64,000 bases of DNA from UBA7236 sp044227505 (GTDB lineage: Bacteria; Bacteroidota; Bacteroidia; Chitinophagales; BACL12), in the NCBI GenBank assembly GCA_044227505.1, contig JBGAWP010000005.1:1-64000 (forward strand), given 5' to 3'. The translations under genes were made by a program, and so were the position numbers. The notes beneath the pieces were generated by a model that saw only the letters and a program-made list of their open reading frames with translations, ran no database searches and had not been told where the DNA came from. Below, one piece after another: positions 1 to 8,995 of the stretch (position 1 is the stretch's first letter; each line of letters opens with the position of its first letter).

Positions 1-1
1 A

Positions 2-70
2 GATATTGTTTATAGACTGGAAACTGAACACAAATCTCTTTATGATGTATGCGAAAATATGAAAAAATAA
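2..70 (+). CDS. 3' end of a truncated gene, product unknown
   Basis: An open frame runs from the window edge and ends at TAA (68-70), leaving 22 codons with a charged, helix-like composition (ends ...CENMKK). The start lies outside the window, so the product cannot be named. It converges with the delta-60 gene on the other strand. The 63 bp between the two stops is very AT-rich with no clear terminator. It may be only a chance open frame. Confidence 0.4.
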   Translation, partial: DIVYRLETEHKSLYDVCENMKK

Positions 71-133
71 TTCAAAAAATTAATGAATTTATACTTAAAG
101 GATTATTAAAAAATATAAGATAATGAATAAATT

Positions 134-1663
134 TTATTCGATCATTAATTTGCCGGAATATTTTATATATCCTTCGATCCCGAGTTGAAAAAAATACAAG
201 CCTGTTGGCAATTTTCCTTTGGATATTTCCATGTTTTCTCCGCTGACATTATTTATAGCCTGAACTACTTCTCCTTTAGAATTAAATAATAAAAAAGTAT
301 GATTTTCATGTTGTGGATTTTCAAATTCCAGATTTGCAACTTCACTCATTGGGTTAGGAAATAACAAATATTCAGGTTTAATAATTTCTGTGTCTTCTAT
401 GCCAACTTCCAATCCTGAATTATATCTTATCATTAAATAATCATAATTTAAACCATTATGCGTAGTTCCCCCGCAAATTATTTTACCATCAGGTTGTAAA
501 ACATTTTCCCAAATATTTTCTAAAGTATCACCAACACCGGTGATCACATATCCATCAGTGCCGAATGTAAGATCAGGAGTAAGATCCGCATTTAATCGTG
601 TGAGTAATGCATCAAAATTTTCCCCGTTCCAGGTGTATCCGCCAATAAGAAATTTACCATCCGGCTGAAGAATCATATTTCCCGAATATTCTGTAGTGCC
701 GGTGATATCAATGTCAAGTTTTCCATCTGTGCCAAAGGAGTTATCCAGAGTTCCATTATCGTTATATCTGACAAAACCAAGATTAATGTTACCAGTAAAA
801 ACATCACCACCAACCAATAATTTATCCCCCTGCAAAAAAATACCGGTAGCTGCTTCAAGCGCTGTTCCGAAATCAGGAACATCTATTCCATCACCACTAA
901 AACTGTTATCCATGGTGCCATTTTCATTTAAACGCATTACAGCAAATCTATTTCCAAGTCCGGTGAAGGTTATTCCACAAACCGCTATTTTGTTATCAGG
1001 TAACACTATTAGTTCAGTGGTAATATCTGAAGAAAAACCAAAACCGGAAATTTGAGCGCAACCATCAGAAGAAAAAGTTGGATCTGGAATTCCATTTTCT
1101 GTAAATCTAACAACAGCACAATCAGGAGCGCTTTCGCCTGTTGAAGCAGCAACAACAATACGACCTTCGCCATCAATTCTGATAGATCTTAATACATCGT
1201 CACCATCAACGTCAAGAATCGCATCAGTGCCAAAATCGGTATCCAAAGTTCCATCCTCATTATATTGGGTCAATAAAAAATCATAATCTGTAGCATTGCT
1301 CAAATAACCTGCACAAAGAAATTTTCCACCATCCCTTATGATCACATCAGCATAGGTATCAGCATCGAAACCAAAATCGCTGATGATCTTTCCACCAATA
1401 CCAAAATCCATATCCAGATCGCCGTTTTCCAAATGTCTGGTTATCAGGCAATCTCTGTTTACGTCATTATATGTATATCCAACGGTTATAATTTTGCCAT
1501 CGTCCTGAACAGCAATTCCTAATACTGTTTCATCCTTTCCATCAAAATCATAAACTGAAATTCCGCCTTCTCCAAACGTTAAGTCAAGTTCACCTGGGGT
1601 TTGAGACAAAATTGCAGTGGAAATAAAAGAAAGTAAGAAGCTGGTTAATGTTAGTGTTTTCAT
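134..1663 (-). CDS. Delta-60 repeat protein with T9SS sorting domain
   Basis: An exported repeat protein of 509 residues. The start is placed at ATG 1663 because it gives a clean signal peptide (MKTLTLTSFLLSFISTAILSQ begins the protein); the longer frame would start at a TTG. The body carries seven motifs of the LDxTFGxxG kind (for example LDLTFGEGG, LDMDFGIGG, MDNSFSGDG, PDLTFGTDG) about every 55 residues. Each is followed by a hydrophobic strand and DGKI(I/L)xxG, the signature of delta-60 repeats, which probably form a beta-propeller-like fold. The last 75 residues start at LFPNP and match a type A T9SS sorting domain, so surface anchoring or release is expected. The binding partner is unknown. 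Its sorting domain resembles that of the next gene. Confidence 0.88.
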   Translation of the reverse strand: MKTLTLTSFLLSFISTAILSQTPGELDLTFGEGGISVYDFDGKDETVLGIAVQDDGKIITVGYTYNDVNRDCLITRHLENGDLDMDFGIGGKIISDFGFDADTYADVIIRDGGKFLCAGYLSNATDYDFLLTQYNEDGTLDTDFGTDAILDVDGDDVLRSIRIDGEGRIVVAASTGESAPDCAVVRFTENGIPDPTFSSDGCAQISGFGFSSDITTELIVLPDNKIAVCGITFTGLGNRFAVMRLNENGTMDNSFSGDGIDVPDFGTALEAATGIFLQGDKLLVGGDVFTGNINLGFVRYNDNGTLDNSFGTDGKLDIDITGTTEYSGNMILQPDGKFLIGGYTWNGENFDALLTRLNADLTPDLTFGTDGYVITGVGDTLENIWENVLQPDGKIICGGTTHNGLNYDYLMIRYNSGLEVGIEDTEIIKPEYLLFPNPMSEVANLEFENPQHENHTFLLFNSKGEVVQAINNVSGENMEISKGKLPTGLYFFQLGIEGYIKYSGKLMIE

Positions 1664-1756
1664 CAGTTTTTTATTGTAAAATAAGAAAATCTTTTTCAAA
1701 TATGCAAGAGATATTGCAACCTTAGACCTCTGGTTTTGTAGTGGGCAGGAGTTAAA

Positions 1757-2446
1757 TTAGTTTACAACAAATTTACCCGAAGCAATTACATTTTTATCTG
1801 TACTTATTGTAAAAAAATATATTCCGTCGGTTAAATTTTGTTTTGCAATTTCTATTTGTTCAGAATTTATATTAGAAATTGTTCTCACCACTTTTCCTTC
1901 CATATTAAACAATTCTAAATTGCAATTTTCATGTTTTGCATTTTCAAATTGTAAAATTGCTGAGTTATTTATCGGATTTGGGAAAAGAGAATAATGGATC
2001 AATTTCTCTTCATGAATATAGTCTTGTGTAAAATTCGTAAGCATAATGGTAATCGGCAAATAACAATTCACTATAGAATCTCCCGGCCAGTCTGAGTCAT
2101 AAATATGAAAAAATGCACTTACAGGAGTGTTATTCGGATACATCTCCGTTTTGAAATTGACATCAAAATTAAAAAATTGTACATATCCGGAATCCAGTGA
2201 TGAAAGAACCATAAAATCATCTGAAGTAATAATTGTTGTATCCTCCAAAATAATATGAATAAAAGGATAAACGGACCAGACAGTATCGTTGTAAAATAAA
2301 TTACCCTCCACAACGGTATCATCGAGATAGTGGAGATAAAATGTATCTGCGTCGAGATACAGGTTATTGCAATCTGCCTGTTGGGCTTTGAGATTTGAAA
2401 AAAGTGTGATGATGGAGAAGGAGAGGAGGAGGAGTTTGAGGTTCAT
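1757..2446 (-). CDS. Small exported protein with T9SS sorting domain
   Basis: A 229-residue protein with a signal peptide ending near LFSNLKAQ, a middle region of about 130 residues rich in aromatic and acidic residues that matches no family I recognise, and a C-terminal sorting domain starting at LFPNPINNSAILQF (about residue 155). The sorting domain is close to that of the delta-60 protein immediately downstream (shared FENxxHEN and IYFF/LYFF segments), which suggests a common origin or gene conversion. The 57-bp gap and same strand make co-transcription likely. Function unknown; the cargo would be a small secreted beta-rich domain. Confidence 0.75.
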   Translation of the reverse strand: MNLKLLLLSFSIITLFSNLKAQQADCNNLYLDADTFYLHYLDDTVVEGNLFYNDTVWSVYPFIHIILEDTTIITSDDFMVLSSLDSGYVQFFNFDVNFKTEMYPNNTPVSAFFHIYDSDWPGDSIVNCYLPITIMLTNFTQDYIHEEKLIHYSLFPNPINNSAILQFENAKHENCNLELFNMEGKVVRTISNINSEQIEIAKQNLTDGIYFFTISTDKNVIASGKFVVN

Positions 2447-2871
2447 ATGTATTGATTACTGAAATTGAATTGATTTATAAATAAAGATATATAGAATTAT
2501 CCTAAATGGAAATGGAAATTGTCTAAAAATGAGGTAAAAATGACGTTGGTAGTGGCAGTTGGGAGGCTGTAACATTGGTAAAATTTCCTCCGAATTAAAG
2601 TTGTTGTAAAGTTAGCAGTCACAGTCGCAGTCACAGTCGCAGTTTGTAACATTGGAGAATAAAGGTCCGAATGCAGGAAACTAGAGAAATAAAAAATAAC
2701 AATCAAAAAATAAAAAACATTAATCGGATCAACACCCGAAGACTTTTGCTAAATATGTAAATTTTTGCTAACCCAGAACCCCGAACTCTGAACCTGCCTG
2801 ACGCTGACGCAGTCGGCAGGCAGGCTCAGAACTGAAACATTTAGTGATCAACACAAGAGATCTACTACATG
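2447..2871. repeat. Intergenic repeat region of 425 bp without a gene
   Basis: Contains a 6-bp periodic tract (cagtca/cagtcg alternating, about 2614-2641) and an inverted copy (2640-2669) of the 30-bp element also found twice at 11859-11976. A second short tgtaacattgg copy lies near 2570. A 7-bp periodic degenerate tract covers 2767-2790 (units like gaacccc, gaactct). An inverted repeat lies at about 2793-2824 (CCTGCCTG paired with CAGGCAGG). A 69-residue open frame here is a product of the repeats. Confidence 0.75.
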
Positions 2872-3381
2872 TCACTCAAAATACTCATGATAAGTCTCCA
2901 AATGTTTTTTGATCTTATCAAATTGATTGACACAGGTAATTTCGCCTCCAACCTGCATTGGGACAATTATTTCTTGCAGGGGAAATAAATAAGCGTGCAC
3001 TAATTCATGTGATTCACCCATGTAGGAACAATAATTAATGATATAAATATAATCTTCAATTAATGCATTTGCTAAATTATGATAGGCAGTAGTATCGGCA
3101 GGTTGCTCAAAGTCGTTCAGGAGTGTAAGCATCTCATTTATTCCACGAGTAGTTTCAAAATTTGTTTTCCATTTTTTGCCATCATTCAAATAAAGTTCAG
3201 AACCTCGGCAAAGGATATATTTATTTTGTGGAGCAGTTTTGTAAACTTCCATATCCTCATTACCACAGGATAATAAAAGGCAAGATAAAACAAGTATTAA
3301 AAGAGAAATTTTCAAAGCTCTTTTTTTGTGTAAAGATAATAAGGAGGTTACGGGTAAACGTGCAAATGGGAGCGTTTGCAT
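2872..3381 (-). CDS. Putative lipoprotein, function unknown
   Basis: Up to 169 residues. The hydrophobic stretch ISLLILVLSCLLLSC ends in a lipobox cysteine, so the mature part is a lipoprotein with cysteines and a Glu/Tyr-rich region. No family recognised. The ATG at 3381 gives an unusually long polar leader (about 22 residues) before the signal peptide. A TTG at 3315 would give a textbook start (MKISLLILVLSC) and lies just after a TATCTTTA promoter-like box, so the true protein may be 147 residues. It starts only 5 bp after the MFS transporter stop, so it may also be read from that message. Confidence 0.65.
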   Translation of the reverse strand: MQTLPFARLPVTSLLSLHKKRALKISLLILVLSCLLLSCGNEDMEVYKTAPQNKYILCRGSELYLNDGKKWKTNFETTRGINEMLTLLNDFEQPADTTAYHNLANALIEDYIYIINYCSYMGESHELVHAYLFPLQEIIVPMQVGGEITCVNQFDKIKKHLETYHEYFE

Positions 3382-3386
3382 TTTTT

Positions 3387-4622
3387 TTACAATTCCTTTT
3401 CATTCAATGGTACGTGATCCTGCGCATCGGCAACTTTCTTCATATTGTTTCCAAAGCCGTAGGCCGCAACAATACATATTCCCCCCATTACCCACCAAAG
3501 TGTCGCATAATTAAAATTTTCGATCAGGGCTGTGCTGCCAATGGGTGATATAATAAAAGCCAAAGACCATGCAATCGTATAAGATGCCACATAACTACCC
3601 CGCGTTGAGGGTGAGGAGGTTTTTATTGCATGGGATATCATAAATGGCATTGCAAAAATTTCAGAAAAACTGAGTAACGCCATTGATAACAAAAGTATAA
3701 ACATGCTATGCCCAACGTTGAAGAGAAAAAAGGAAAGTCCCAACATGATAGTTCCGGCAACGATCAATTTCCCCGGAGTATACCTTTTTTCAATTTGAGA
3801 AACGATTATCATCTCAAAAACAAAAACAATAAGCCCGTTAAAGCCGATAAGCAATCCAATTACATATTCCGGTTTGAGATATACATCTTTATAATACAAT
3901 GGGATACTGCTGAATATCTGGAAAAATGCCGCAGCATATAAAAATACCATCATCAAAAACACGATAAATTGATTGTCGCGATAAGGAGATTGTTTTCGTT
4001 CCCCTTCAACAGGTTTTATCTTATGTAATTGAGGTTGTTTATCCCTGAACATAAAATAAAATACAAGTCCCGCAATAATACAGGTAACTCCATCACCCAC
4101 AAACAGCCACACATAACTCACACCGGCCAACAACCCGGCTATGGCGGGACCGATTGCCACACCAAGATTGATCGCCATTCGTAAAAGTGAAAAGGATCGC
4201 GTGGTGGTTTCAGGCGTGGAAAAATAACCGATCATTGCTGAAGAAGCCGGTCGCATACTGTCATTTATAACCCCGCAAATAAAAACACCAATTGCCAGCA
4301 AATATAAATCTGTAAAAAATGGCAAAATGAGATAAGAAATTCCTCCAAAAATCAAACTCAATGTTTGCACTTTAAATGGCCCCATACTATCAGTAAATCT
4401 CCCTCCCAAATAAGAACCAAGCATACTACCGGCACCAAATACCGATATAATGATTCCGGCATCAGTTGTGCTATAACCCAATGAAGTGGTCATATACACC
4501 GACATAAAGGGTAATACCATACTTCCACTTCTGTTAATGAATTGGATTATGGCCAATATCCACACAGATCGGGTCAATCCTTTATACGAATCGGTATATA
4601 TTTTAAAAGCAGAGGCAATCAC
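3387..4622 (-). CDS. MFS transporter
   Basis: A major facilitator superfamily permease of about 411 residues with some 12 hydrophobic segments. The N-terminal half carries NRSGSMVLPFMSVYM and the loop GGRFTDSMG after TM2, matching the family's loop 2-3 motif. The longest open frame begins at a TTG (4655), but its first residues (MTIHDIRYL) are encoded by intergenic repeat DNA (gtgaatcgtcaatcg, also at 53207-53225). GTG 4622, giving M-IASAFKIYTDSYKGL, is therefore the better start. The substrate is unknown; bacterial relatives of this type are drug or metabolite exporters. The small lipoprotein follows 5 bp downstream. Confidence 0.82.
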   Translation of the reverse strand: MIASAFKIYTDSYKGLTRSVWILAIIQFINRSGSMVLPFMSVYMTTSLGYSTTDAGIIISVFGAGSMLGSYLGGRFTDSMGPFKVQTLSLIFGGISYLILPFFTDLYLLAIGVFICGVINDSMRPASSAMIGYFSTPETTTRSFSLLRMAINLGVAIGPAIAGLLAGVSYVWLFVGDGVTCIIAGLVFYFMFRDKQPQLHKIKPVEGERKQSPYRDNQFIVFLMMVFLYAAAFFQIFSSIPLYYKDVYLKPEYVIGLLIGFNGLIVFVFEMIIVSQIEKRYTPGKLIVAGTIMLGLSFFLFNVGHSMFILLLSMALLSFSEIFAMPFMISHAIKTSSPSTRGSYVASYTIAWSLAFIISPIGSTALIENFNYATLWWVMGGICIVAAYGFGNNMKKVADAQDHVPLNEKEL

Positions 4623-4643
4623 GGCGCGAAGATACCGAATGTC

Positions 4644-4922
4644 GTGAATCGTCAATCGAGAGTTCGTTACTGCTCCGGAACGAGCTCTCTCCCCTCAATA
4701 AATTGTCAATATTTTTTTGGAGGGAAAAAAATCATTCAAATTATCGAGATTTTACTCACCACTCACCACTCACCATTCACGCTTCACGAAAATGTGTAAT
4801 GAGTAATGAGTTTGATCCCACTTTTCCGGGACTTTATTGAATTTATTGATGAATTGAGATTGGGTGAGTGGTGAATGGTGAGTGGTGAAATTGTCAATTC
4901 TCAATTGTCAATTGTCAATTGT
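4644..4922. repeat. Heptamer repeat tracts between ubiX and the MFS gene
   Basis: Several tracts with 7-bp period lie side by side: gtgaatc/gtcaatc (4644-4658), actcacc (4755-4780), gagtaat (about 4799-4815), gtgagtg/gtgaatg (4863-4888) and caattgt (4889-4922). The last tract enters the 3' end of ubiX and encodes its last residues and stop. Read in the ubiX direction the caattga units place TGA every 7 bp. Confidence 0.85.
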
Positions 4923-5485
4923 TCATCGTTCCACCTGAATCCCTCCACCTCAAACCCAGCCAGATCCAAGACCCGGTTCACCACTGTTGCGGCTAATTCT
5001 TCGAAATTTTTGGGAAGACTGTAAAAAGAGGGTGAGGCAGGACAAATAATTCCTCCAGCCAAAGTAACAGTTTCCATATTGCGGATATGAATCAGGTTAT
5101 AGGGTGTATCCCGCGCAATTAAAATCAGTTTTCGACGCTCTTTCAAAATAACATCGGCAGCCCTTGTAACAAGATCATTTGAGATGCCTGTGGCTATTCT
5201 TCCAAGTGTTCCCATGGAACAGGGACAAATGATCATCGTATCATATCTCGCTGAACCTGAGGCAAATGGAGCGTTAAAATCATTTTTTTGGTAAAATGTA
5301 AAATTGTAGTGATTGTAACTTTCATCCCCCAATTCAAATTTCCAAACCGCCTTCGCATTATCGCTCATTACAATTCCCACAGAGTTTATTTGGTTAGTTA
5401 TTTTGGAAAGTGTATCCAACAAAACCTTTGCATAAATTGCCCCGCTTGCTCCTGTAATTGCTACAACTATTTTTCGTTTCAACAT
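4901..5485 (-). CDS. ubiX: UbiX-family flavin prenyltransferase
   Basis: A 194-residue flavoprotein of the UbiX/Pad1 family, which joins a dimethylallyl group to FMN to make prenylated FMN, the cofactor of UbiD-type decarboxylases. The N-terminus has the FMN-binding loop ITGASGA (residues 10-16). CPCSMGTLGRIATG lies near residue 90, and the region around RRKLILIARDTPYN matches the family phosphate-binding part. Length is normal. The last residues (EQLTIDN) and the stop are encoded by the caattga heptamer tract, so the C-terminus has been shaped by repeat DNA. No ubiD-like partner is in the window, so the pathway (menaquinone or aromatic acid decarboxylation) is not shown. Confidence 0.9.
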   Translation of the reverse strand: MLKRKIVVAITGASGAIYAKVLLDTLSKITNQINSVGIVMSDNAKAVWKFELGDESYNHYNFTFYQKNDFNAPFASGSARYDTMIICPCSMGTLGRIATGISNDLVTRAADVILKERRKLILIARDTPYNLIHIRNMETVTLAGGIICPASPSFYSLPKNFEELAATVVNRVLDLAGFEVEGFRWNDEQLTIDN

Positions 5486-5527
5486 GTTAAGAGTTAGTTA
5501 ATGATTGCAAGTTAACATTTATGGAAT

Positions 5528-5535
5528 TATTTTTG
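5528..5535 (+). promoter_or_regulatory. Putative promoter -7 box for the thioredoxin pair
   Basis: TATTTTTG matches the Bacteroidota sigma-A -7 consensus TAnnTTTG and lies 31 bp upstream of the ATG at 5567. No clear -33 TTG at the ideal spacing. Confidence 0.45.
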
Positions 5536-5566
5536 TTTGACTAAAGTTGAAATATAAAACAAACCT

Positions 5567-6184
5567 ATGCAGAAGAAATATTACGTTGTTGCTGTTTTGA
5601 TCATTATTACAGGAACTTTATTAGCATTTGGATTACCCCAAAAATCCACTGAAAATGTCATTGAGCCTGCTGTGGCGGTTACAGCTGTAGCTGATTCTAC
5701 GGTTGCTGAATTTAAATGGAATACCGTTATGGAATCCATTGAGCTGCAAAAAACAACCAAAAAGAAATTATTTATTGATGTGTATACAACCTGGTGTGGT
5801 CCTTGTAAAATGCTTGATGCAAATACTTTTTCCAATCCGGTGATCAGAAAAATTTTATCAGAATACTATATTCCCACAAAATTTAACGCAGAAAGTGGTG
5901 ATTCCATCCTTTTTAAAGGACAGACTTTCACCAACCCGAATTATTCACCCCAACCGAGAAAGAGTACACATGAATTTGCTGTTTATATTGCTTCCACACA
6001 AAACGGGTTAGGATATCCTACAATGGTATTTTTAGATGAGGAATTAAATATGATACAACCGATTGCAGGTTATCTCACACCTCAGCAATTGGAACCGATT
6101 TTGGTTTATTTCGGAACTGATGCAAATAAAACAACCGATTGGCCAACTTATTACGCAGCATTCCAATCCTCTATATCCCAATAA
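5567..6184 (+). CDS. Exported thioredoxin-like protein (CGPC)
   Basis: A 205-residue thioredoxin-fold protein. A hydrophobic N-terminus (residues 5-22) is a signal peptide or anchor. The active site TTWCGPCKMLD lies near residues 76-86, with the usual beta strand before it and a later cis-proline region (GYPTMVFLD). Between them an insert (about 40 residues, THEFAVYIAS) is shared with the next gene. A periplasmic thiol-disulfide reductase or oxidase role is likely; the partner is unknown. It is followed after 6 bp by a paralogue with a CGWC site, so the two probably form an operon. Confidence 0.85.
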   Translation: MQKKYYVVAVLIIITGTLLAFGLPQKSTENVIEPAVAVTAVADSTVAEFKWNTVMESIELQKTTKKKLFIDVYTTWCGPCKMLDANTFSNPVIRKILSEYYIPTKFNAESGDSILFKGQTFTNPNYSPQPRKSTHEFAVYIASTQNGLGYPTMVFLDEELNMIQPIAGYLTPQQLEPILVYFGTDANKTTDWPTYYAAFQSSISQ

Positions 6185-6190
6185 ATCCCT

Positions 6191-6781
6191 ATGATCGTAG
6201 AATTATTGATCTCTGCATTTTTGTCGGTTTACCCGTCAAATAAAACCGTATCACGCGCAAGCGTTGAAGCTGAATTAAACGACAGTATTCATTGGACCAC
6301 CCTGGAAGCAGTGAATAAAACTGTTTCGAAAAATATCAAAAAAGACAAAATAAAGGACGGTAAACTGATAATGGTTGATTTTTATACCGATTGGTGTGGA
6401 TGGTGTAAACGGTTGGATAAGGAAACCTATATGGATCCCGAAGTTATCGAACTCACAAATAAATATTTTTACGCAATAAAATTTGATGCGGAGCAAATGG
6501 ATTCCGTTGAATTTGCCGGCAAGATGTATAAGATGAAAGCCGTTGGAAAAAGAGGCACGCATGATTTTGCAATGGAAATGGCTTCGCGTCCCGGAGGGAG
6601 AATTGGATATCCGACTATAAGTTTTATTGATCCGATGGGAAAGAAAATTGCCGTGGAAGCAGGGTACAAAGATGCTGCAAAAATGAAACTTACCCTTATT
6701 TATTACGGAGAAGGGCATTACAAAACGAAGGATTTCGTCACTTTTCAAAAGGAATATAACCAAAGCCAGTTAACGGATTAA
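6191..6781 (+). CDS. Thioredoxin-like protein (CGWC), paralogue of upstream gene
   Basis: A 196-residue thioredoxin-fold protein with active site TDWCGWCKRLD near residues 67-77, then THDFAMEMAS and GYPTISFIDP, in the same order as the upstream paralogue. The N-terminus is hydrophobic for about 15 residues (IVELLISAFLSVY) and may be a short signal peptide. The CxxC dipeptide differs (GW against GP), so the two may have different redox potentials or partners. The C-terminal part after the fold (TLIYYGEGHYKTKDF) is also shared. Function beyond thiol exchange is not visible. Confidence 0.83.
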   Translation: MIVELLISAFLSVYPSNKTVSRASVEAELNDSIHWTTLEAVNKTVSKNIKKDKIKDGKLIMVDFYTDWCGWCKRLDKETYMDPEVIELTNKYFYAIKFDAEQMDSVEFAGKMYKMKAVGKRGTHDFAMEMASRPGGRIGYPTISFIDPMGKKIAVEAGYKDAAKMKLTLIYYGEGHYKTKDFVTFQKEYNQSQLTD

Positions 6782-6877
6782 AGGCATTTGTTTTCACATT
6801 TATTGATGTGCATTATATGTGCTGAATATTATCCGCCATTATTTTCTGTTTTATTAGCTAAGTATATAAGTGCATCT

Positions 6878-6885
6878 TATATTTG
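6878..6885 (+). promoter_or_regulatory. Putative promoter -7 box of kup
   Basis: TATATTTG is an exact match to TAnnTTTG and ends 12 bp before ATG 6898. It overlaps the alternative TTG start at 6883, which argues for the ATG. Confidence 0.5.
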
Positions 6886-6897
6886 CCCGTTTTTTTA

Positions 6898-8844
6898 ATG
6901 TCTGCAAAAGCTTCCCATAATAGTAAATTAACCGGTGCGGGTGTATTGATAACACTCGGAATTGTTTTCGGAGATATTGGTACATCACCAATCTATGTGA
7001 TGAGTGCCATTTTTGGCGACCTTGAAATCTCGAAAGAATTGATCTATGGTGGTATGAGTTGTGTATTTTGGACACTCATAATAATTACCACCATCAAATA
7101 TGTTTATCTTGCCCTGAATGCAGATAATAACGGAGAAGGAGGAATATTTGCCTTATATGCATTATTACGGAGATATAAAATAAAATGGGCCATCATTCCG
7201 GCTTTGATAGGTTGCGCCGCCCTAATTGCTGATGGTTTCATTACGCCTCCAATTTCCATATCTTCTGCTGTTGAAGGATTAAAAATATTAAATCCAGATA
7301 TTAATACGGTTCCTATTGTAATTACAATATTGATAGCCTTATTTGTGTTTCAGCAGTTTGGGACAAAAGTGGTAGGGAGTACTTTTGGACCTATCATGAT
7401 GGTTTGGTTTCTTATGATTGGCACTTTTGGTGCTCTGGAATTGATCAAACAACCTCAGGTTTTAGAAGCATTAAATCCATATTGGGCATTTAATCTTCTG
7501 GCTAACTTTAAAGGTGGAATTTGGCTTTTAGGAGGTGTTTTTCTTTGCACCACCGGAGCAGAAGCTTTATATTCTGACCTTGGACATTGCGGGAAACAAA
7601 ATGTGCGTATGAGCTGGAATTTTGTTATTTCCATGTTGTTATTGAGTTATTTAGGTCAATCTGCACATGCTCTTGAATTGGTAGGCGAACCCATGCATGA
7701 ACACAGTTTATTTTATACCCTGATGCCATCATGGTTTCTTCCGATTGGAATTGTAATAACATCTGCTGCAACCATTATCGCCAGTCAGGCATTAATTAGT
7801 GGTTGTTTTACCATGGTTAATGAGGCGATGAAATTAAAACTCTGGACAAATCTTAAAGTAGTATACCCTACAACTCAAAAGGGACAAATTTATTTGCCTG
7901 CCATTAATTGGTTTTTATTGGCTGGATGTATTGTTGTAGTATTATTATTTCGCGAGTCAAGAAACATGGAAGCAGCCTATGGACTTGCCATTACAATTGA
8001 TATGTTGATGACAACTCTTTTATTGACCAGTTTAATGAGGCTGCGTAAAAAAAGTTGGTTCATTATAGGAGCTTTTGCAACGTTGTATTTGTTTATTGAA
8101 GGAGTATTTTTTCTTTCTAATGCAATGAAATTCATGCACGGTGGTTGGTTTACAATGTCACTTGCAGTAGGGTTCTTCTTTTGCCTATGGATATTTTACC
8201 AGGCGAGAAAATTACGTGCTAAACACACTGAATTTGTGGAGATAGACAGTTATTTACCTGCAATTCAGGATCTGATGCGCGATGAAACTATTCCCAAAGA
8301 AGCAACCAATCTGGTTTATATGGCTATGGTAAATGATAAAAACCATATTGATTCCAATATCATTTATTCCATTTTCAGAAAGAGGCCAAAACGCGCTGAT
8401 GTTTATTGGTTCGTGCATGTGGATATTGCCAACGATCCTTATTTAGCTTCCTATTCTATTGACACCATAATTCCGAAAAAGATATTTTTTGTGCGATTGC
8501 GTTTCGGATTTAAGGTGGATCATAAGGTAAATGTGATGTTCCGCAAAATTGTGGAAGAAATGGCAGCAAGCGGAGAAGTGGATATTTTAAGCAACTATCC
8601 GAGTTTGCGCAAACATCACATGTATGCCGATTTTAAATTTATTCTTCTAAATACCCGTGTTGCCAGCGATAATAAATTAACGCCTTGGGAACAATTTGTT
8701 GTGAAAGGATATCGCCTTATTAAGTCGATGAGCCTTCCAACCCATGAGGATTTCGGACTGGAACTTACCAATGTCGAGTCGGAAATGGTGCCTATCAGTG
8801 TAAGAGATGCAATTGAGATCAAGCTGGAACGGATCAATAAGTGA
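6898..8844 (+). CDS. kup: KUP-family potassium uptake protein
   Basis: A 648-residue K+ transporter of the KUP/HAK/KT family (K+/H+ symport into the cytoplasm). The N-terminus shows the family hallmark GIVFGDIGTSPIYV, followed by about 12 membrane segments including GEGGIFALYALLRR and the GALEL/AFNLL segments. A cytoplasmic C-terminal domain covers about the last 170 residues. Length matches the bacterial family (about 620-650). The start is ATG 6898 rather than TTG 6883, because the latter lies inside a promoter -7 box. No regulatory RNA was seen. The gene ends just before a heptamer tract that carries an IS3 insertion. Confidence 0.95.
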   Translation: MSAKASHNSKLTGAGVLITLGIVFGDIGTSPIYVMSAIFGDLEISKELIYGGMSCVFWTLIIITTIKYVYLALNADNNGEGGIFALYALLRRYKIKWAIIPALIGCAALIADGFITPPISISSAVEGLKILNPDINTVPIVITILIALFVFQQFGTKVVGSTFGPIMMVWFLMIGTFGALELIKQPQVLEALNPYWAFNLLANFKGGIWLLGGVFLCTTGAEALYSDLGHCGKQNVRMSWNFVISMLLLSYLGQSAHALELVGEPMHEHSLFYTLMPSWFLPIGIVITSAATIIASQALISGCFTMVNEAMKLKLWTNLKVVYPTTQKGQIYLPAINWFLLAGCIVVVLLFRESRNMEAAYGLAITIDMLMTTLLLTSLMRLRKKSWFIIGAFATLYLFIEGVFFLSNAMKFMHGGWFTMSLAVGFFFCLWIFYQARKLRAKHTEFVEIDSYLPAIQDLMRDETIPKEATNLVYMAMVNDKNHIDSNIIYSIFRKRPKRADVYWFVHVDIANDPYLASYSIDTIIPKKIFFVRLRFGFKVDHKVNVMFRKIVEEMAASGEVDILSNYPSLRKHHMYADFKFILLNTRVASDNKLTPWEQFVVKGYRLIKSMSLPTHEDFGLELTNVESEMVPISVRDAIEIKLERINK

Positions 8845-8864
8845 GGGCGTGGGGGGCGCGACAA

Positions 8865-8943
8865 AGGACATAGGACATAGGACATAGGACATAGGACATA
8901 GGACATAGGACACAGGACATAGGACACAGGACATAGGACAGAC
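8865..8943 (+). repeat. Heptamer tract (aggacat)n after kup
   Basis: About eleven 7-bp units of aggacat with a few aggacac variants, starting 20 bp after the kup stop and running to the IS3 end. Each aggacat/aggacat junction makes TAG, so the tract has stops in all three forward frames. The antisense reading gives spurious open frames with a repeated SYVLCPM peptide. Confidence 0.92.
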
Positions 8944-8995
8944 TTTGTCAATGCCTAAATAAGGTTGACCGTTTTATATAACTCTTTCTTTGAAG

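Noticed and set aside
2497..2706. 69-residue minus-strand open frame with TATVTATVTANF
   Set aside because: It is the translation of the 6-bp cagtca/cagtcg repeat; no family, no start context.
6275..6763. 162-residue minus-strand frame opposite the second thioredoxin
   Set aside because: Antisense to a CDS with a clear active site; Cys/His/Phe-rich composition typical of antisense reading.
6883..6897. TTG start of kup five codons upstream
   Set aside because: Overlaps the TATATTTG promoter box; the ATG at 6898 matches the family start.
8616..8951. Overlapping minus-strand frames with repeated SYVLCPM peptide
   Set aside because: Reading of the aggacat heptamer tract and of kup antisense. 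Repeat periodicity, not a protein.
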